Positions 18,342 to 26,941 of a stretch of DNA of 64,000 bases are shown one piece after another; within the stretch, counting starts at the first letter, position 1, and every line of letters begins with the position of its first letter. The translations under genes and the position numbers were made by a program. A model generated the notes under the pieces. The model did not search any database. It had not been told where the DNA came from and was given only the letters and a program-made list of their open reading frames with translations. Location: NCBI RefSeq assembly GCF_019455385.1, contig NZ_JACOFR010000007.1:124001-188000 (forward strand), given 5' to 3'. The DNA is from Bradyrhizobium sp. BR 10289 (GTDB lineage: Bacteria; Pseudomonadota; Alphaproteobacteria; Rhizobiales; Xanthobacteraceae).

Positions 18342-19148
18342 ATGGCGCTTTCCAGAGACGATATCCAGGCTTGCGCGAGCCGTCTGCACCAGGCGGAGAA
18401 GACCCGCGTGCAGATCCGGCAGCTCTCGCAGGATTTCCCTGACATCAGCATCACTGACGCCTACGCGATTCAGAAGACCTGGGTCGACGTCAAGATCGCC
18501 GAGGGGCGCGTGGTCAAGGGCCATAAGATCGGCCTCACCTCCAAGGCGATGCAAAGCGCGCTCAATATCGACGAACCTGACTCCGGCGTGCTGCTCGACG
18601 ACATGTTCTTCGCCGATGGCGGGATCATTCCGACCAAACGCTTCATCGCGACGCGCGTCGAGGCCGAGCTTGCCTTCGTGATGAGCAAGCGGCTTACGGG
18701 GCCCGATTGCACGCTATTCGACGTACTCAACGCCACCGATTTCGTGGTGCCGGCGCTGGAGATCCTGGATACGCGCATCGAGCGCGTCGATCCCAAGACA
18801 AAAGCCACGCGAAAAATTTTCGACACCATTGCGGACAACGCGGCGAATGCCGGCATCGTGGTCGGCGGACGGCCAATCCGTCCGCTCGATGCCGATTTGC
18901 GCTGGATCGGCGCGCTGTGTTTCAAGAACGGCCAGCTGGAAGAAACCGGCCTTGCCGCCGGTGTGCTCAATCATCCCGCGACATCAGTGGCCTGGCTTGC
19001 CAACAAGATCGCCCCGCTCGGGCTCGCGCTCGAACCGGGACAGGTCGTGCTCGCGGGCTCCTTCATCCGTCCGATCGAGACCCGCAAGGGCGACACAATT
19101 CAAGCCGATTATGGCGCCTACGGCTCGGTCAGCTGCTACTTCGCCTAG
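18342..19148 (+). CDS. hpaH: 2-oxohept-3-enedioate hydratase HpaH
   Basis: 268 residues, FAH-like hydratase family. Diagnostic stretches include KGHKIGLTSKAMQ, SGVLLDDMFF, RVEAELAFVM and GVLNHPATSVAWLANK. It adds water to 2-oxohept-3-ene-1,7-dioate, giving 4-hydroxy-2-oxoheptanedioate, late in homoprotocatechuate meta-cleavage. ATG at 18342; a TTG start 15 bases earlier is less likely. It is the first gene of the operon, 31 bp before hpaF. Confidence 0.93.
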   Translation: MALSRDDIQACASRLHQAEKTRVQIRQLSQDFPDISITDAYAIQKTWVDVKIAEGRVVKGHKIGLTSKAMQSALNIDEPDSGVLLDDMFFADGGIIPTKRFIATRVEAELAFVMSKRLTGPDCTLFDVLNATDFVVPALEILDTRIERVDPKTKATRKIFDTIADNAANAGIVVGGRPIRPLDADLRWIGALCFKNGQLEETGLAAGVLNHPATSVAWLANKIAPLGLALEPGQVVLAGSFIRPIETRKGDTIQADYGAYGSVSCYFA

Positions 19149-19179
19149 ACGAAAAGAAAATACAGGGAGTGAAACCGCG

Positions 19180-19578
19180 ATGCCGCATTTCACGATCGAA
19201 TATTCGGCCAATCTCGACAGCCGCCTCGATATCGGCAAGGTCTGCGAGGTCGTGCGCAAGGCGGCGGTCGAGACCGGCATCTTCCCGCTCGGCGGCATCC
19301 GCGTCCGCGCGATCAGGTGCGAGCATTACGCGATCGCCGATAACAGGAATGATTACGGCTTCCTCGACATGGTGCTGCGTATCGGCGAAGGCCGCGACCT
19401 GCCGACGCGCCAGAAGGCCGGCGAGCATGTCTTCCAGGCGCTGTCGAAACATCTCGATCCCGTCTTCGCGGCCGGCAAGTTCGCTCTGTCGTTCGACATG
19501 CAGATCAACGACAAAGACACGAGCTGGAAGCGCAACAACATCCACGACGCCCTGAAAGTGGAGGCCGCCCATGGATAA
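19180..19578 (+). CDS. hpaF: 5-carboxymethyl-2-hydroxymuconate delta-isomerase HpaF
   Basis: 132 residues of the tautomerase superfamily. Pro2 (MPHFTIEYSANL) becomes the N-terminal catalytic proline after Met removal. Length and the NRNDYGFLDMVLRIGEGR block fit CHMI. It isomerises 5-carboxymethyl-2-hydroxymuconate to the oxo form before decarboxylation. CAGGGAG precedes the ATG at 19180. Its last eight bases overlap hpaE. Confidence 0.93.
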   Translation: MPHFTIEYSANLDSRLDIGKVCEVVRKAAVETGIFPLGGIRVRAIRCEHYAIADNRNDYGFLDMVLRIGEGRDLPTRQKAGEHVFQALSKHLDPVFAAGKFALSFDMQINDKDTSWKRNNIHDALKVEAAHG

Positions 19579-21109
19579 GCCCACCCCGAAAGCCGATGTG
19601 TTCCAGGCCAACCGCGACCGCGCCGCACCGCTGCTGAAGACGCTGCGCGCCGACGGCATCGGGCACATGATCGACGGCAAGGTCGTCCCGTCGATCTCCG
19701 GCGAGACCTTTGAGACGAAGTCGCCGGTCGATGGCGCCGTGCTCGCCAGTGTCGCCCGCGGCAATGCCGAGGATATCGACGCCGCCGCTACGTCCGCCGC
19801 CCTCGCCTTCAAGTCCTGGCGCGACATGGGGCCGGCGATGCGCAAGAAGCTGCTACATCGCGTTGCCGACGCGATCGAAGACAACGCCGAAGACATCGCA
19901 GTGCTCGAATGCATCGACACCGGGCAGGCCTATCGCTTCATGGCCAAGGCCGCGATCCGCGCCGCCGAGAATTTCCGCTTCTTCGCCGACAAATGCGCGG
20001 AGGCGCGCGACGGCCTCAACACGCCTAGCGACGAGCACTGGAATATCTCGACCCGCGTGCCGATCGGCCCCGTGGGCGTGATCACGCCTTGGAATACGCC
20101 GTTCATGCTCTCGACCTGGAAGATCGCCCCTGCCCTCGCTGCGGGCTGCACTGTCGTGCACAAGCCGGCCGAATGGTCGCCGGTGACCGCCAGCATTCTG
20201 GCGCGGCTCGTCAAGGAGGCCGGCGTGCCCGACGGCGTGCTCAACACCCTCCACGGCTTTGGCGAAGAGGCCGGCAAGGCGCTGACCGAACATCCCGCCA
20301 TCAAGGCGATCGGCTTCGTCGGCGAGAGCGCGACCGGCTCGGCGATCATGGTTCAGGGCGCGCCGACCTTGAAGCGCGTGCATTTCGAGCTCGGCGGCAA
20401 GAACCCGGTGATCGTGTTCGACGACGCCGATCTCGAGCGCGCACTCGATGCCGTCGTGTTCATGATCTACTCGCTCAATGGCGAGCGTTGCACCTCGTCG
20501 AGCCGCCTGCTGATCCAGCAGAACATCGCCGAAAAATTCGTGGAGAAGCTGACCGCGCGCGTGAAGGCGCTGAAGGTCGGCCATCCGCTCGATCCCTCAA
20601 CCGAGATCGGGCCGCTGATCCACGAACGCCATTTGGCGAAGGTCTGCTCCTATTTCGACGTCGCGCGCCAGGACGGCGCCACCATCGCGGTCGGCGGCAA
20701 GACCTATGACGGCCCGGGCGGTGGACATTATGTCGAGCCAACATTGGTCACAGGCGCGCATGGCAAAATGCGCGTGGCGCAGGAGGAGGTGTTCGGACCG
20801 TTCCTCACCGTGCTGCCGTTCAAGGATGAAGCGGACGCCATCACGATTGCCAACGACATCCGCTATGGCCTCACCGGTTATGTCTGGACCAACGATGTCG
20901 GCCGCGCCCTGCGAGTTGCCGACGCGCTGGAGGCCGGCATGATCTGGCTGAATTCGGAAAACGTTCGCCACCTGCCGACACCGTTCGGCGGCATGAAGGC
21001 GAGCGGAATCGGCCGCGACGGCGGCGACTATTCGTTCGACTTTTACATGGAAACCAAGCACGTCTCGCTGGCGCGGGGCACGCACAAGATTCAGAAACTG
21101 GGGATTTGA
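19571..21109 (+). CDS. hpaE: 5-carboxymethyl-2-hydroxymuconate semialdehyde dehydrogenase HpaE
   Basis: 512 residues of the aldehyde dehydrogenase superfamily, slightly longer than the usual ~488-500. Catalytic Glu lies in FELGGKNPVIVF and catalytic Cys in LNGERCTSSSR; the NAD-binding region has ITPWNTPFMLSTWK. It oxidises the ring-cleavage semialdehyde to the diacid. ATG at 19571, with GGAGG inside the end of hpaF as ribosome site. Confidence 0.93.
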   Translation: MDKPTPKADVFQANRDRAAPLLKTLRADGIGHMIDGKVVPSISGETFETKSPVDGAVLASVARGNAEDIDAAATSAALAFKSWRDMGPAMRKKLLHRVADAIEDNAEDIAVLECIDTGQAYRFMAKAAIRAAENFRFFADKCAEARDGLNTPSDEHWNISTRVPIGPVGVITPWNTPFMLSTWKIAPALAAGCTVVHKPAEWSPVTASILARLVKEAGVPDGVLNTLHGFGEEAGKALTEHPAIKAIGFVGESATGSAIMVQGAPTLKRVHFELGGKNPVIVFDDADLERALDAVVFMIYSLNGERCTSSSRLLIQQNIAEKFVEKLTARVKALKVGHPLDPSTEIGPLIHERHLAKVCSYFDVARQDGATIAVGGKTYDGPGGGHYVEPTLVTGAHGKMRVAQEEVFGPFLTVLPFKDEADAITIANDIRYGLTGYVWTNDVGRALRVADALEAGMIWLNSENVRHLPTPFGGMKASGIGRDGGDYSFDFYMETKHVSLARGTHKIQKLGI

Positions 21110-21136
21110 CGCTCGTCGAGCCGAGGGGAAACGCCA

Positions 21137-22120
21137 ATGCCGGTACCGCAACACATCTTCGAGCCGCCGTTCAACATCATCCGTTCCAGCCACGTCGTGC
21201 TCGACGTGACCGACCTGAAGCTGAGCCGCGAGTTCTACGAGACCACCGTCGGCCTGCATGTCGAGGATGCCGATGACAAGCTCGTGTACCTGCGCGCCGC
21301 CGAGGAGCATCAGCATCACTCGCTGGTATTGCGCAAGGCCGCCGCGCCCGCCTGTAACAGGCTCGGCTTCAAGGTCGGCAATGACGGCGATCTCGACAAG
21401 GCCGCAAAGTTCCTGTCCGAGAACGGGCTCGGCTACGCCTTCACCGATCAACCATTCCAGGGTCGCACGCTGCAGTTCACTGATCCCTTCGGCTTCCAGC
21501 TCGAGCTCTATGCGACGATGGACCGCCGGCCGCATCTGCTCCGCCACTACGACCTCTACCGGGGCTGCCACCCGCAGCGGCTCGACCATTTCAACGTCTT
21601 CGCCGCCGAGGTGCAGGACACCATGGATTTCTACGCCCGGCTCGGCTTCCGCCTCACCGAATATGCCGAAGAGGACGGGCCGAACGGCCGCATTGCCGCG
21701 GCCTGGATGCATCGCAAGGGCAATGTCCACGACTTCGCCATCACCAACGGCAAGGGTCCGCGCCTGCACCATTTCGCCTACTGGACGCCGACGGCGATGA
21801 ACATCATCCATCTCTGCGACGTCATGGCCTCGCAAGGCTTTGTGAAGAACATCGAGCGCGGCCCCGGCCGTCATGGCATTTCCAATGCCTTCTTCCTCTA
21901 CGTCCGCGATCCCGATGGCCACCGGCTCGAGCTCTACACCAGCGATTATTTCACTGGGGATCACGACCACGAGCCGCTGCGCTGGTCGCTCCGCGATCCG
22001 CGCCGTCAGACGCTATGGGGCGCGCCGGCGCCGCGCTCCTGGTTCGAGCAGGGTTCGCCCTTCACGGGCCAGGCCGTGCGCGAGCCGAGATTCGTGGCCG
22101 ACGTGCTGGTGGCAGACTGA
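21137..22120 (+). CDS. hpaD: Homoprotocatechuate 2,3-dioxygenase HpaD
   Basis: 327 residues, type I extradiol dioxygenase made of two VOC modules. Likely Fe(II) or Mn(II) ligands are His151 (RLDHFNVFA), His212 (LHHFAYW) and Glu265 (GHRLELYT). It opens the ring of 3,4-dihydroxyphenylacetate next to the hydroxyls. The AGGGGA ribosome site is good. Its TGA overlaps the ATG of the next gene by one base. Confidence 0.94.
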   Translation: MPVPQHIFEPPFNIIRSSHVVLDVTDLKLSREFYETTVGLHVEDADDKLVYLRAAEEHQHHSLVLRKAAAPACNRLGFKVGNDGDLDKAAKFLSENGLGYAFTDQPFQGRTLQFTDPFGFQLELYATMDRRPHLLRHYDLYRGCHPQRLDHFNVFAAEVQDTMDFYARLGFRLTEYAEEDGPNGRIAAAWMHRKGNVHDFAITNGKGPRLHHFAYWTPTAMNIIHLCDVMASQGFVKNIERGPGRHGISNAFFLYVRDPDGHRLELYTSDYFTGDHDHEPLRWSLRDPRRQTLWGAPAPRSWFEQGSPFTGQAVREPRFVADVLVAD

Positions 22121-22989
22121 TGAAGCTCCCTCGCCTCGCTACCTATTCCGTCAAGGGTGAAACACGCTACGGCGCCGTTCTCGAAGGCGGCATCGTCGAT
22201 CTCTCCGCGCGCCATGCCAAGGATTATCCGACGCTGCGCGAGGTGATCGCGGCGGGAAAGCTGATCAGCCTTGCCGAGGAAGCGGCCGGCCGCACGCCGG
22301 TCCACGCGCCCGGCGAGATCACCTGGCTGCCGCCGGTACCTGCGCCGGAAAAGATCATCTGCATCGGCGTCAACTATCCAGATCGTAACGCCGAGTACAA
22401 GGACGGTCAGGAGGCGCCGAAATATCCGAGCATGTTCATGCGCTCGCCCCGCTCGTTCGTCGGCCACGACACGCCGCTGGTGCGCCCGCGCGCATCGGCT
22501 CAGCTCGACTATGAGGGCGAGATCGTGTTGGTGATCGGCAAGCCCGGCCGGCACATCGCGGAGAGCGCGGCGCTCGACCACATTGCGGCACTGACGCTCT
22601 GCAACGAAGGCTCCGTGCGCGACTGGTTGCGCCATGCCAAGTTCAATGTGACGCAGGGCAAGAATTTCGATTCCAGCGGCAGCCTCGGGCCGTGGCTGGT
22701 GCCCTACACCAGGGAAGCGCAGATCGCGGACATCCGCCTCACGACGCATGTCAACGGCGAGCTCAGGCAGGACGACCGCACCAGCCGGCTGATGTTCCCG
22801 TTCCGCTACCTCATCAGCTATATCTCGACGTTCGCGACGCTCGTTCCCGGTGACATCATCGTGACGGGCACGCCGACCGGCGCCGGTGCGCGGTTCGATC
22901 CGCCGCGTTACCTGAAGCCCGGCGACGTGATCGAGGTCGCGGCCGAGGGCATCGGCACTTTGCGCAACGGCGTCGTCGACGAAGCCTGA
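22120..22989 (+). CDS. hpaG: FAH-family hydrolase, probable HpaG-type decarboxylase
   Basis: 289 residues: one FAH domain after a ~70-residue N-terminal part. E. coli HpaG has two FAH domains and both isomerise and decarboxylate; here HpaF covers isomerisation and this protein would decarboxylate 5-oxopent-3-ene-1,2,5-tricarboxylate. Acidic metal ligands are seen in LDYEGEIVLV. In the GxNYxxHxxE motif the His is Arg (GVNYPDRNAEYK), so chemistry could differ from typical lid-His members. It is coupled to hpaD by TGATG. The function is inferred mainly from context. Confidence 0.8.
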   Translation: MKLPRLATYSVKGETRYGAVLEGGIVDLSARHAKDYPTLREVIAAGKLISLAEEAAGRTPVHAPGEITWLPPVPAPEKIICIGVNYPDRNAEYKDGQEAPKYPSMFMRSPRSFVGHDTPLVRPRASAQLDYEGEIVLVIGKPGRHIAESAALDHIAALTLCNEGSVRDWLRHAKFNVTQGKNFDSSGSLGPWLVPYTREAQIADIRLTTHVNGELRQDDRTSRLMFPFRYLISYISTFATLVPGDIIVTGTPTGAGARFDPPRYLKPGDVIEVAAEGIGTLRNGVVDEA

Positions 22990-23014
22990 ACAAGAACTGA
23001 AGTGGAATGAAGCA

Positions 23015-24643
23015 ATGACCACCCTCACCGGCGGCGAAGCGATCGTAAGCGGGCTTGTCGCTCATGGCGTCGACACCGTGTTCGGCCTGCCCGGCGCGCA
23101 AATCTACGGCCTGTTCGACGCCTTCCACCAGGCCCAGCTCAAAGTGATCGGCGCACGGCACGAGCAGGCCTGCGGCTACATGGCGTTCGGCTATGCCCGC
23201 TCCAGCGGCAGGCCCGGCGTGTTCAGCGTGGTGCCCGGCCCCGGCGTGCTCAACGCCAGCGCGGCGCTGCTCACCGCCTATGGCTGCAACGAGCCGGTGC
23301 TCTGCGTCACCGGCCAGGTGCCGACGCAGTTTCTCGGCAAGGGCCGCGGCCATCTGCACGAGATGCCCGACCAGCTCGCGACCTTGCGCACCTATGTGAA
23401 ATGGGCCGACCGGATCGAATATCCCGGCTACGCTCCGACCATCGTGGCGCGGGCGTTCCAGGAGATGATGTCGGGACGGCGCGGCCCCGCCTCGGTGGAA
23501 ATGCCCTGGGATATCTTTACCCAGCGCGCCGACACCCGCGCGGCACAGGTGCTGGAGCCGCTGCCCGCGCCGCTGCCCGACCCTGATCTGATCAAGCAGG
23601 CGGCCGCCCTGATCAAGGCCAGCAAGGCGCCGATGATCTTCGTCGGCAGCGGCGCGATCGAGGCCGGTGCCGAGATCCTCGAGCTGGCCGAGATGATCGA
23701 TGCGCCCGTCGTCGCCTTTCGCAGCGGCCGCGGCATCGTCTCCAATGCGCATGAGCTCGGCCTCACCATGGCCGCCGCCTACAAGCTGTGGCCGACAACC
23801 GACCTGATGATCGCGATCGGGACACGCGCGGAGCTGCCGGTATCGGGCTTCCGCTGGCCCTACCAGCCATCCGGCTTGAAGTCGGTCCGCATCGACATCG
23901 ATCCCGCCGAGATCCGCCGTGTCGTCTGCGACACGTCCATTGTCGCCGATGCCAAGGCCGCGACGGCCGATCTCGCCGCCGCCGTCCGCAAGGCCGGGTA
24001 CAGCAAGACCGCCGGCCGCCGTGCCGCGATCCGCGAGGCTAGCGCGGCCGCGCAGCAGGAGATCCAGCGCATCCAGCCGCAGATGGCCTATCTCAACATT
24101 CTGCGCGAGGTGCTGCCGGCGAACACGATCGTGACGGATGAATTGTCGCAGTTCGGCTTTGCCTCCTGGTACGGCTTCCCGATCTACCAGCCGCGCACCT
24201 TTATCACCTCGGGCTATCAGGGCACACTCGGCTCGGGTTTTCCGACCGCGCTCGGCGCCAAGGTCGCCAATCCCGACAAGCCGGTGGTCGCGATCACCGG
24301 CGATGGCGGCTTCATGTTCGGCGTGCAGGAACTTGCCACCGCCGTGCAGTTCAACATCGGCGTGGTGACGCTGGTGTTCAACAACAACGCCTATGGCAAT
24401 GTCCGCCGCGACCAGCGCGAACGCTTTGACGGCCGCGTGGTGGCGTCGGATCTGGTTAATCCGGATTTCGTCAAGCTCGCGGAGTCGTTTGGGGTGGCCG
24501 CGGCGCGCGTGACGGCGCCGGATCAGTTCAAGGCCGCGATGGAGAAGGCGCTCGCACATGGCGGGCCGTATCTGATCTCGGTGGAAGTGACCAGGGATTC
24601 CGAAGTGAGCCCGTGGGCGTTCATTCATCCGCCGAAGCCGTAA
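23015..24643 (+). CDS. Thiamine diphosphate-dependent enzyme (acetolactate synthase-like)
   Basis: 542 residues with the three-domain ThDP layout: pyrimidine-binding (1-170, Glu in ARHEQACGYMA), central (~195-330) and PP-binding (~370-540, GDGGFMF followed by NNNAYGN). It resembles the large acetolactate synthase/benzoylformate decarboxylase superfamily. It follows hpaG by 25 bp on the same strand and so belongs to the hpa operon, which has no standard ThDP step. A plausible role is decarboxylation of an aromatic 2-oxo acid feeding the pathway, or handling of pyruvate made by it; both are guesses. The ribosome site is weak. Confidence 0.85.
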   Translation: MTTLTGGEAIVSGLVAHGVDTVFGLPGAQIYGLFDAFHQAQLKVIGARHEQACGYMAFGYARSSGRPGVFSVVPGPGVLNASAALLTAYGCNEPVLCVTGQVPTQFLGKGRGHLHEMPDQLATLRTYVKWADRIEYPGYAPTIVARAFQEMMSGRRGPASVEMPWDIFTQRADTRAAQVLEPLPAPLPDPDLIKQAAALIKASKAPMIFVGSGAIEAGAEILELAEMIDAPVVAFRSGRGIVSNAHELGLTMAAAYKLWPTTDLMIAIGTRAELPVSGFRWPYQPSGLKSVRIDIDPAEIRRVVCDTSIVADAKAATADLAAAVRKAGYSKTAGRRAAIREASAAAQQEIQRIQPQMAYLNILREVLPANTIVTDELSQFGFASWYGFPIYQPRTFITSGYQGTLGSGFPTALGAKVANPDKPVVAITGDGGFMFGVQELATAVQFNIGVVTLVFNNNAYGNVRRDQRERFDGRVVASDLVNPDFVKLAESFGVAAARVTAPDQFKAAMEKALAHGGPYLISVEVTRDSEVSPWAFIHPPKP

Positions 24644-24668
24644 GCGAAGCACGTCACGCCGCGGCTCT

Positions 24669-24695
24669 TTCCTTTTCCTCTTGTGGGAGAAGGAA
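24669..24695. terminator. Possible bidirectional terminator
   Basis: An imperfect stem (ttccttttcctc against gggagaaggaa, loop ttgt) fills the 54 bp gap between the convergent ThDP gene and alkB. T-rich and A-rich flanks suit termination in both directions. Confidence 0.4.
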
Positions 24696-24697
24696 GA

Positions 24698-25360
24698 TTA
24701 CCGCGTCCGGCGAAAGGTCAGATTGATCCGCTTGCGTCCGAGCAGCGCATGCTCGCCTTCCGCGAGCGGCGCGACGCCGTGATAGGCGAGCCGCGACGGG
24801 CCACCCCAGACGACGACGTCGCCATGGACGAGCCGATAGCGGCGCGGCTTGTCGGCACGTGCCAGGCCGCCGAACAGGAAAGTCGCGGGCAGGCCGAGCG
24901 AGACCGAGACGATCGGCGCCGAATAGTCCAGCTCGTCCTTGTCCTGATGCAGCGACAGTTTTGTGCCGGGCTCGTAGCGGTTGACGAGGCAGGCATCGGG
25001 CGTGAAGTTTTGGAAGCCACCCTGCTCCGCCGCGCGGCGGGCGAGGTCGCGGAGGACGGACGGCATCGCCGGCCAAGGCGCGCCGGTGCGCGGATCGATG
25101 GCATCATAACGATAGCCGGTGTGATCGGTGACCCAGCCGCGCTCACCGCAATTGGTCATCGCCACTGACATCAAATGGCCGCCGGGCGTGGTCATGCGGC
25201 GCAACGGCGACTGCGTCACGATGGCGCGCACCGCTTCGATCAGCTCGCGCTCGATCGGCTTGACGAAGCCGCGCAGCAGCACCGCGCCGTCGGCGATCTC
25301 CTCACGTGACGGCTGCGCCTCAGCGACGCTATCGAACAGATCAGCCGTCAATCGTCCCAC
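24698..25360 (-). CDS. alkB: DNA oxidative demethylase AlkB
   Basis: 220 residues, very close in layout to E. coli AlkB (216). Fe(II) ligands are His138 and Asp140 (LHQDKDE) and His194 (AYHGVAPL); the 2-oxoglutarate arginine is in RINLTFR near the end. It repairs 1-methyladenine and 3-methylcytosine. The GTG start directly follows the TGA of the upstream oxygenase with no gap, so the two are co-expressed. No Ada gene is in view. Confidence 0.95.
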   Translation of the reverse strand: MGRLTADLFDSVAEAQPSREEIADGAVLLRGFVKPIERELIEAVRAIVTQSPLRRMTTPGGHLMSVAMTNCGERGWVTDHTGYRYDAIDPRTGAPWPAMPSVLRDLARRAAEQGGFQNFTPDACLVNRYEPGTKLSLHQDKDELDYSAPIVSVSLGLPATFLFGGLARADKPRRYRLVHGDVVVWGGPSRLAYHGVAPLAEGEHALLGRKRINLTFRRTR

Positions 25361-26107
25361 TCATTTGGCATCATGAAAGATCACACCCAGCGTGTGGCGC
25401 TGGCCGGACCTGATCCGGCTGACGCCATGGCGCATATTAACGCGGTAGCTGCCGCGTGTCCCCTGCACCGGGCGGTGATGCACAGCGAACGCCACCGCAT
25501 CGCCCTGTGCAAGCGGAACCACCTCGGCGCGGGACTGCATGCGCGGGCGCTGCTCGGTCAGCACGAACTCGCCGCCGGTGAAATCGCGACCGGGCTCGGA
25601 GAGCAGAATCGCAACCTGGAGCGGGAACACGTGCTCGCCATAGAGATCCTGGTGCAGGCAGTTGAAGTCGCCGGCCTCGTATTGCAGCAGCAGCGGTGTC
25701 GGCCGCATCTGGCCGGCGTCGTGGCAGCGCTTGAGGAAAGCGGCATGAGCTGTGGGATAGCGGATGTCGATGCCCATCGCCTCGTTCCATCGATTGGCGA
25801 CGGCTTGAAGATGCGCGTAGAGCGCCGGCCGCAACTCCGCAATCAGATCCGGGAGCGGGTAGGAGAAGTATTTGTACTCACCGCGGCCGAAGCCGTGGCG
25901 GCCCATGACGATGCGGCTGCGGAAGTGCGCATCGTCGGGATAGAACGCAGCGATGGCGCGGCATTGCTCGGGCGTGAGCAGGCCCTTGAGGACAGCGCAG
26001 CCCTGGGCGTCAAGTTCGGCGGTGATCCGGGGCCAGTCGAGGGTGTCGACGTGGGCGGCGAGATCGACGGCGGGTTTATGCAGTGATTTGCGTGCGGTCA
26101 TTGTCAT
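25361..26107 (-). CDS. 2-oxoglutarate-Fe(II) oxygenase (prolyl hydroxylase-like)
   Basis: 248 residues from the ATG at 26107, with AAGGTGA a few bases upstream; a GTG nine bases earlier is possible. The HxD pair is His152 and Asp154 (CLHQDLYGEHVFPLQ). The second His is probably His227 in RVNMRHGVSRIR, with Arg for 2-oxoglutarate nearby. It sits head-to-tail with alkB (0 bp gap), which suggests a job in alkylation damage response or modification of a linked protein. The substrate is unknown. Confidence 0.85.
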   Translation of the reverse strand: MTMTARKSLHKPAVDLAAHVDTLDWPRITAELDAQGCAVLKGLLTPEQCRAIAAFYPDDAHFRSRIVMGRHGFGRGEYKYFSYPLPDLIAELRPALYAHLQAVANRWNEAMGIDIRYPTAHAAFLKRCHDAGQMRPTPLLLQYEAGDFNCLHQDLYGEHVFPLQVAILLSEPGRDFTGGEFVLTEQRPRMQSRAEVVPLAQGDAVAFAVHHRPVQGTRGSYRVNMRHGVSRIRSGQRHTLGVIFHDAK

Positions 26108-26168
26108 GCCAATCACCTTTGCAGTCGGACGTTCCCCTCCACCACCCGATTTCCGATGACTGTCTCCC

Positions 26169-26240
26169 CGTCATTGCGAGCGAAGCGAAGCAATCCAGAA
26201 TCCCTCCGCGGAACCAGTCTGGATTGCTTCCGCGTTCGCC
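26169..26240. repeat. Intergenic palindrome, family D (partial)
   Basis: Arms agcaatccaga and tctggattgct face each other within cgtcattgcgag-type flanks. The right flank lacks the expected mirrored end, so the copy looks truncated. A loose fragment of the same flank appears at 35145. Confidence 0.7.
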
Positions 26241-26254
26241 GGTTGCTTGTGGAG

Positions 26255-26941
26255 CTAGCCCCTCACCGGCAGCGTCACCACGTCATAACCGTGCTTGATC
26301 GTGCGCTTCAGCACGGGATCTTCCAGCTCGAAATCGAAACGCTCGGCGGGGCGGATGCCGCCCTTGGCGGCGAAGGTGCCGCCGAACATGGCGCAGCCGT
26401 CGGGGAATTTTCCGCCTTCGAAACCGCGAGCGATGAGGTCCTTGACGGGCAGCATCGCGTCGAGCGTGCCTTCCTGGTAGAGCACGCGCTCGCCCTTGAT
26501 CGTGGCATAGGAGCGCAAAATCATCTTGTCCCAGTGGCCGATGACGTCCTCAAGCTCCCACAGCGTGGACGCAATGGGCTTGTCGCACATCTGCTTGGAG
26601 ACGGTGACGTTATAGGCCTCGACCTTCCGGTCGGTATGGTCGGAGCCGCAGCCGACAAAGATGCGGCCCTGCCAGCCAATCAGCACGAACTCGACTTCAC
26701 CGGAGGAATCGCCGCCGGTGCATTCGATGCTGTCCTCCTGGGTCAGCCGCCGCGCCGAGGCGCGGTAGTAGATCGGCGTCGAGGCCGGCGGGGCGATCCC
26801 CATCTCCTGCAGCTCTTTGATGTGCTTGTCGCGCGCGACGGGATCGCGGCCGGTCCAGCCGGCGATGACCATCTGGTCGATCGCCAAGGTCAGCGGCGTG
26901 GTGGTGTCCTGGGCGTCGACGGTGAAAGTCAGGTCAAACAC
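26255..26941 (-). CDS. DUF2848 family protein (FAH-related)
   Basis: 228 residues from the GTG at 26941, with GGAGG ten bases before; longer in-frame starts lie inside the amidase gene. The chain matches DUF2848, a family related to fumarylacetoacetate hydrolase (SGEVEFVLIGWQGRIFVGCGSDHTDR, FGGTFAAKGGIRPAERFDFELEDP). The start overlaps the amidase stop by eight bases, so the two are coupled. DUF2848 proteins have no assigned reaction that I know of. With the amidase it likely handles an amide or carbamate and its released acid. Confidence 0.85.
   Translation of the reverse strand: MFDLTFTVDAQDTTTPLTLAIDQMVIAGWTGRDPVARDKHIKELQEMGIAPPASTPIYYRASARRLTQEDSIECTGGDSSGEVEFVLIGWQGRIFVGCGSDHTDRKVEAYNVTVSKQMCDKPIASTLWELEDVIGHWDKMILRSYATIKGERVLYQEGTLDAMLPVKDLIARGFEGGKFPDGCAMFGGTFAAKGGIRPAERFDFELEDPVLKRTIKHGYDVVTLPVRG

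Noticed and set aside
22856..24652. 598-codon minus-strand frame opposite the ThDP gene
   Set aside because: Antisense shadow rich in Arg, Gly and His; the plus-strand gene has ThDP motifs and operon context.
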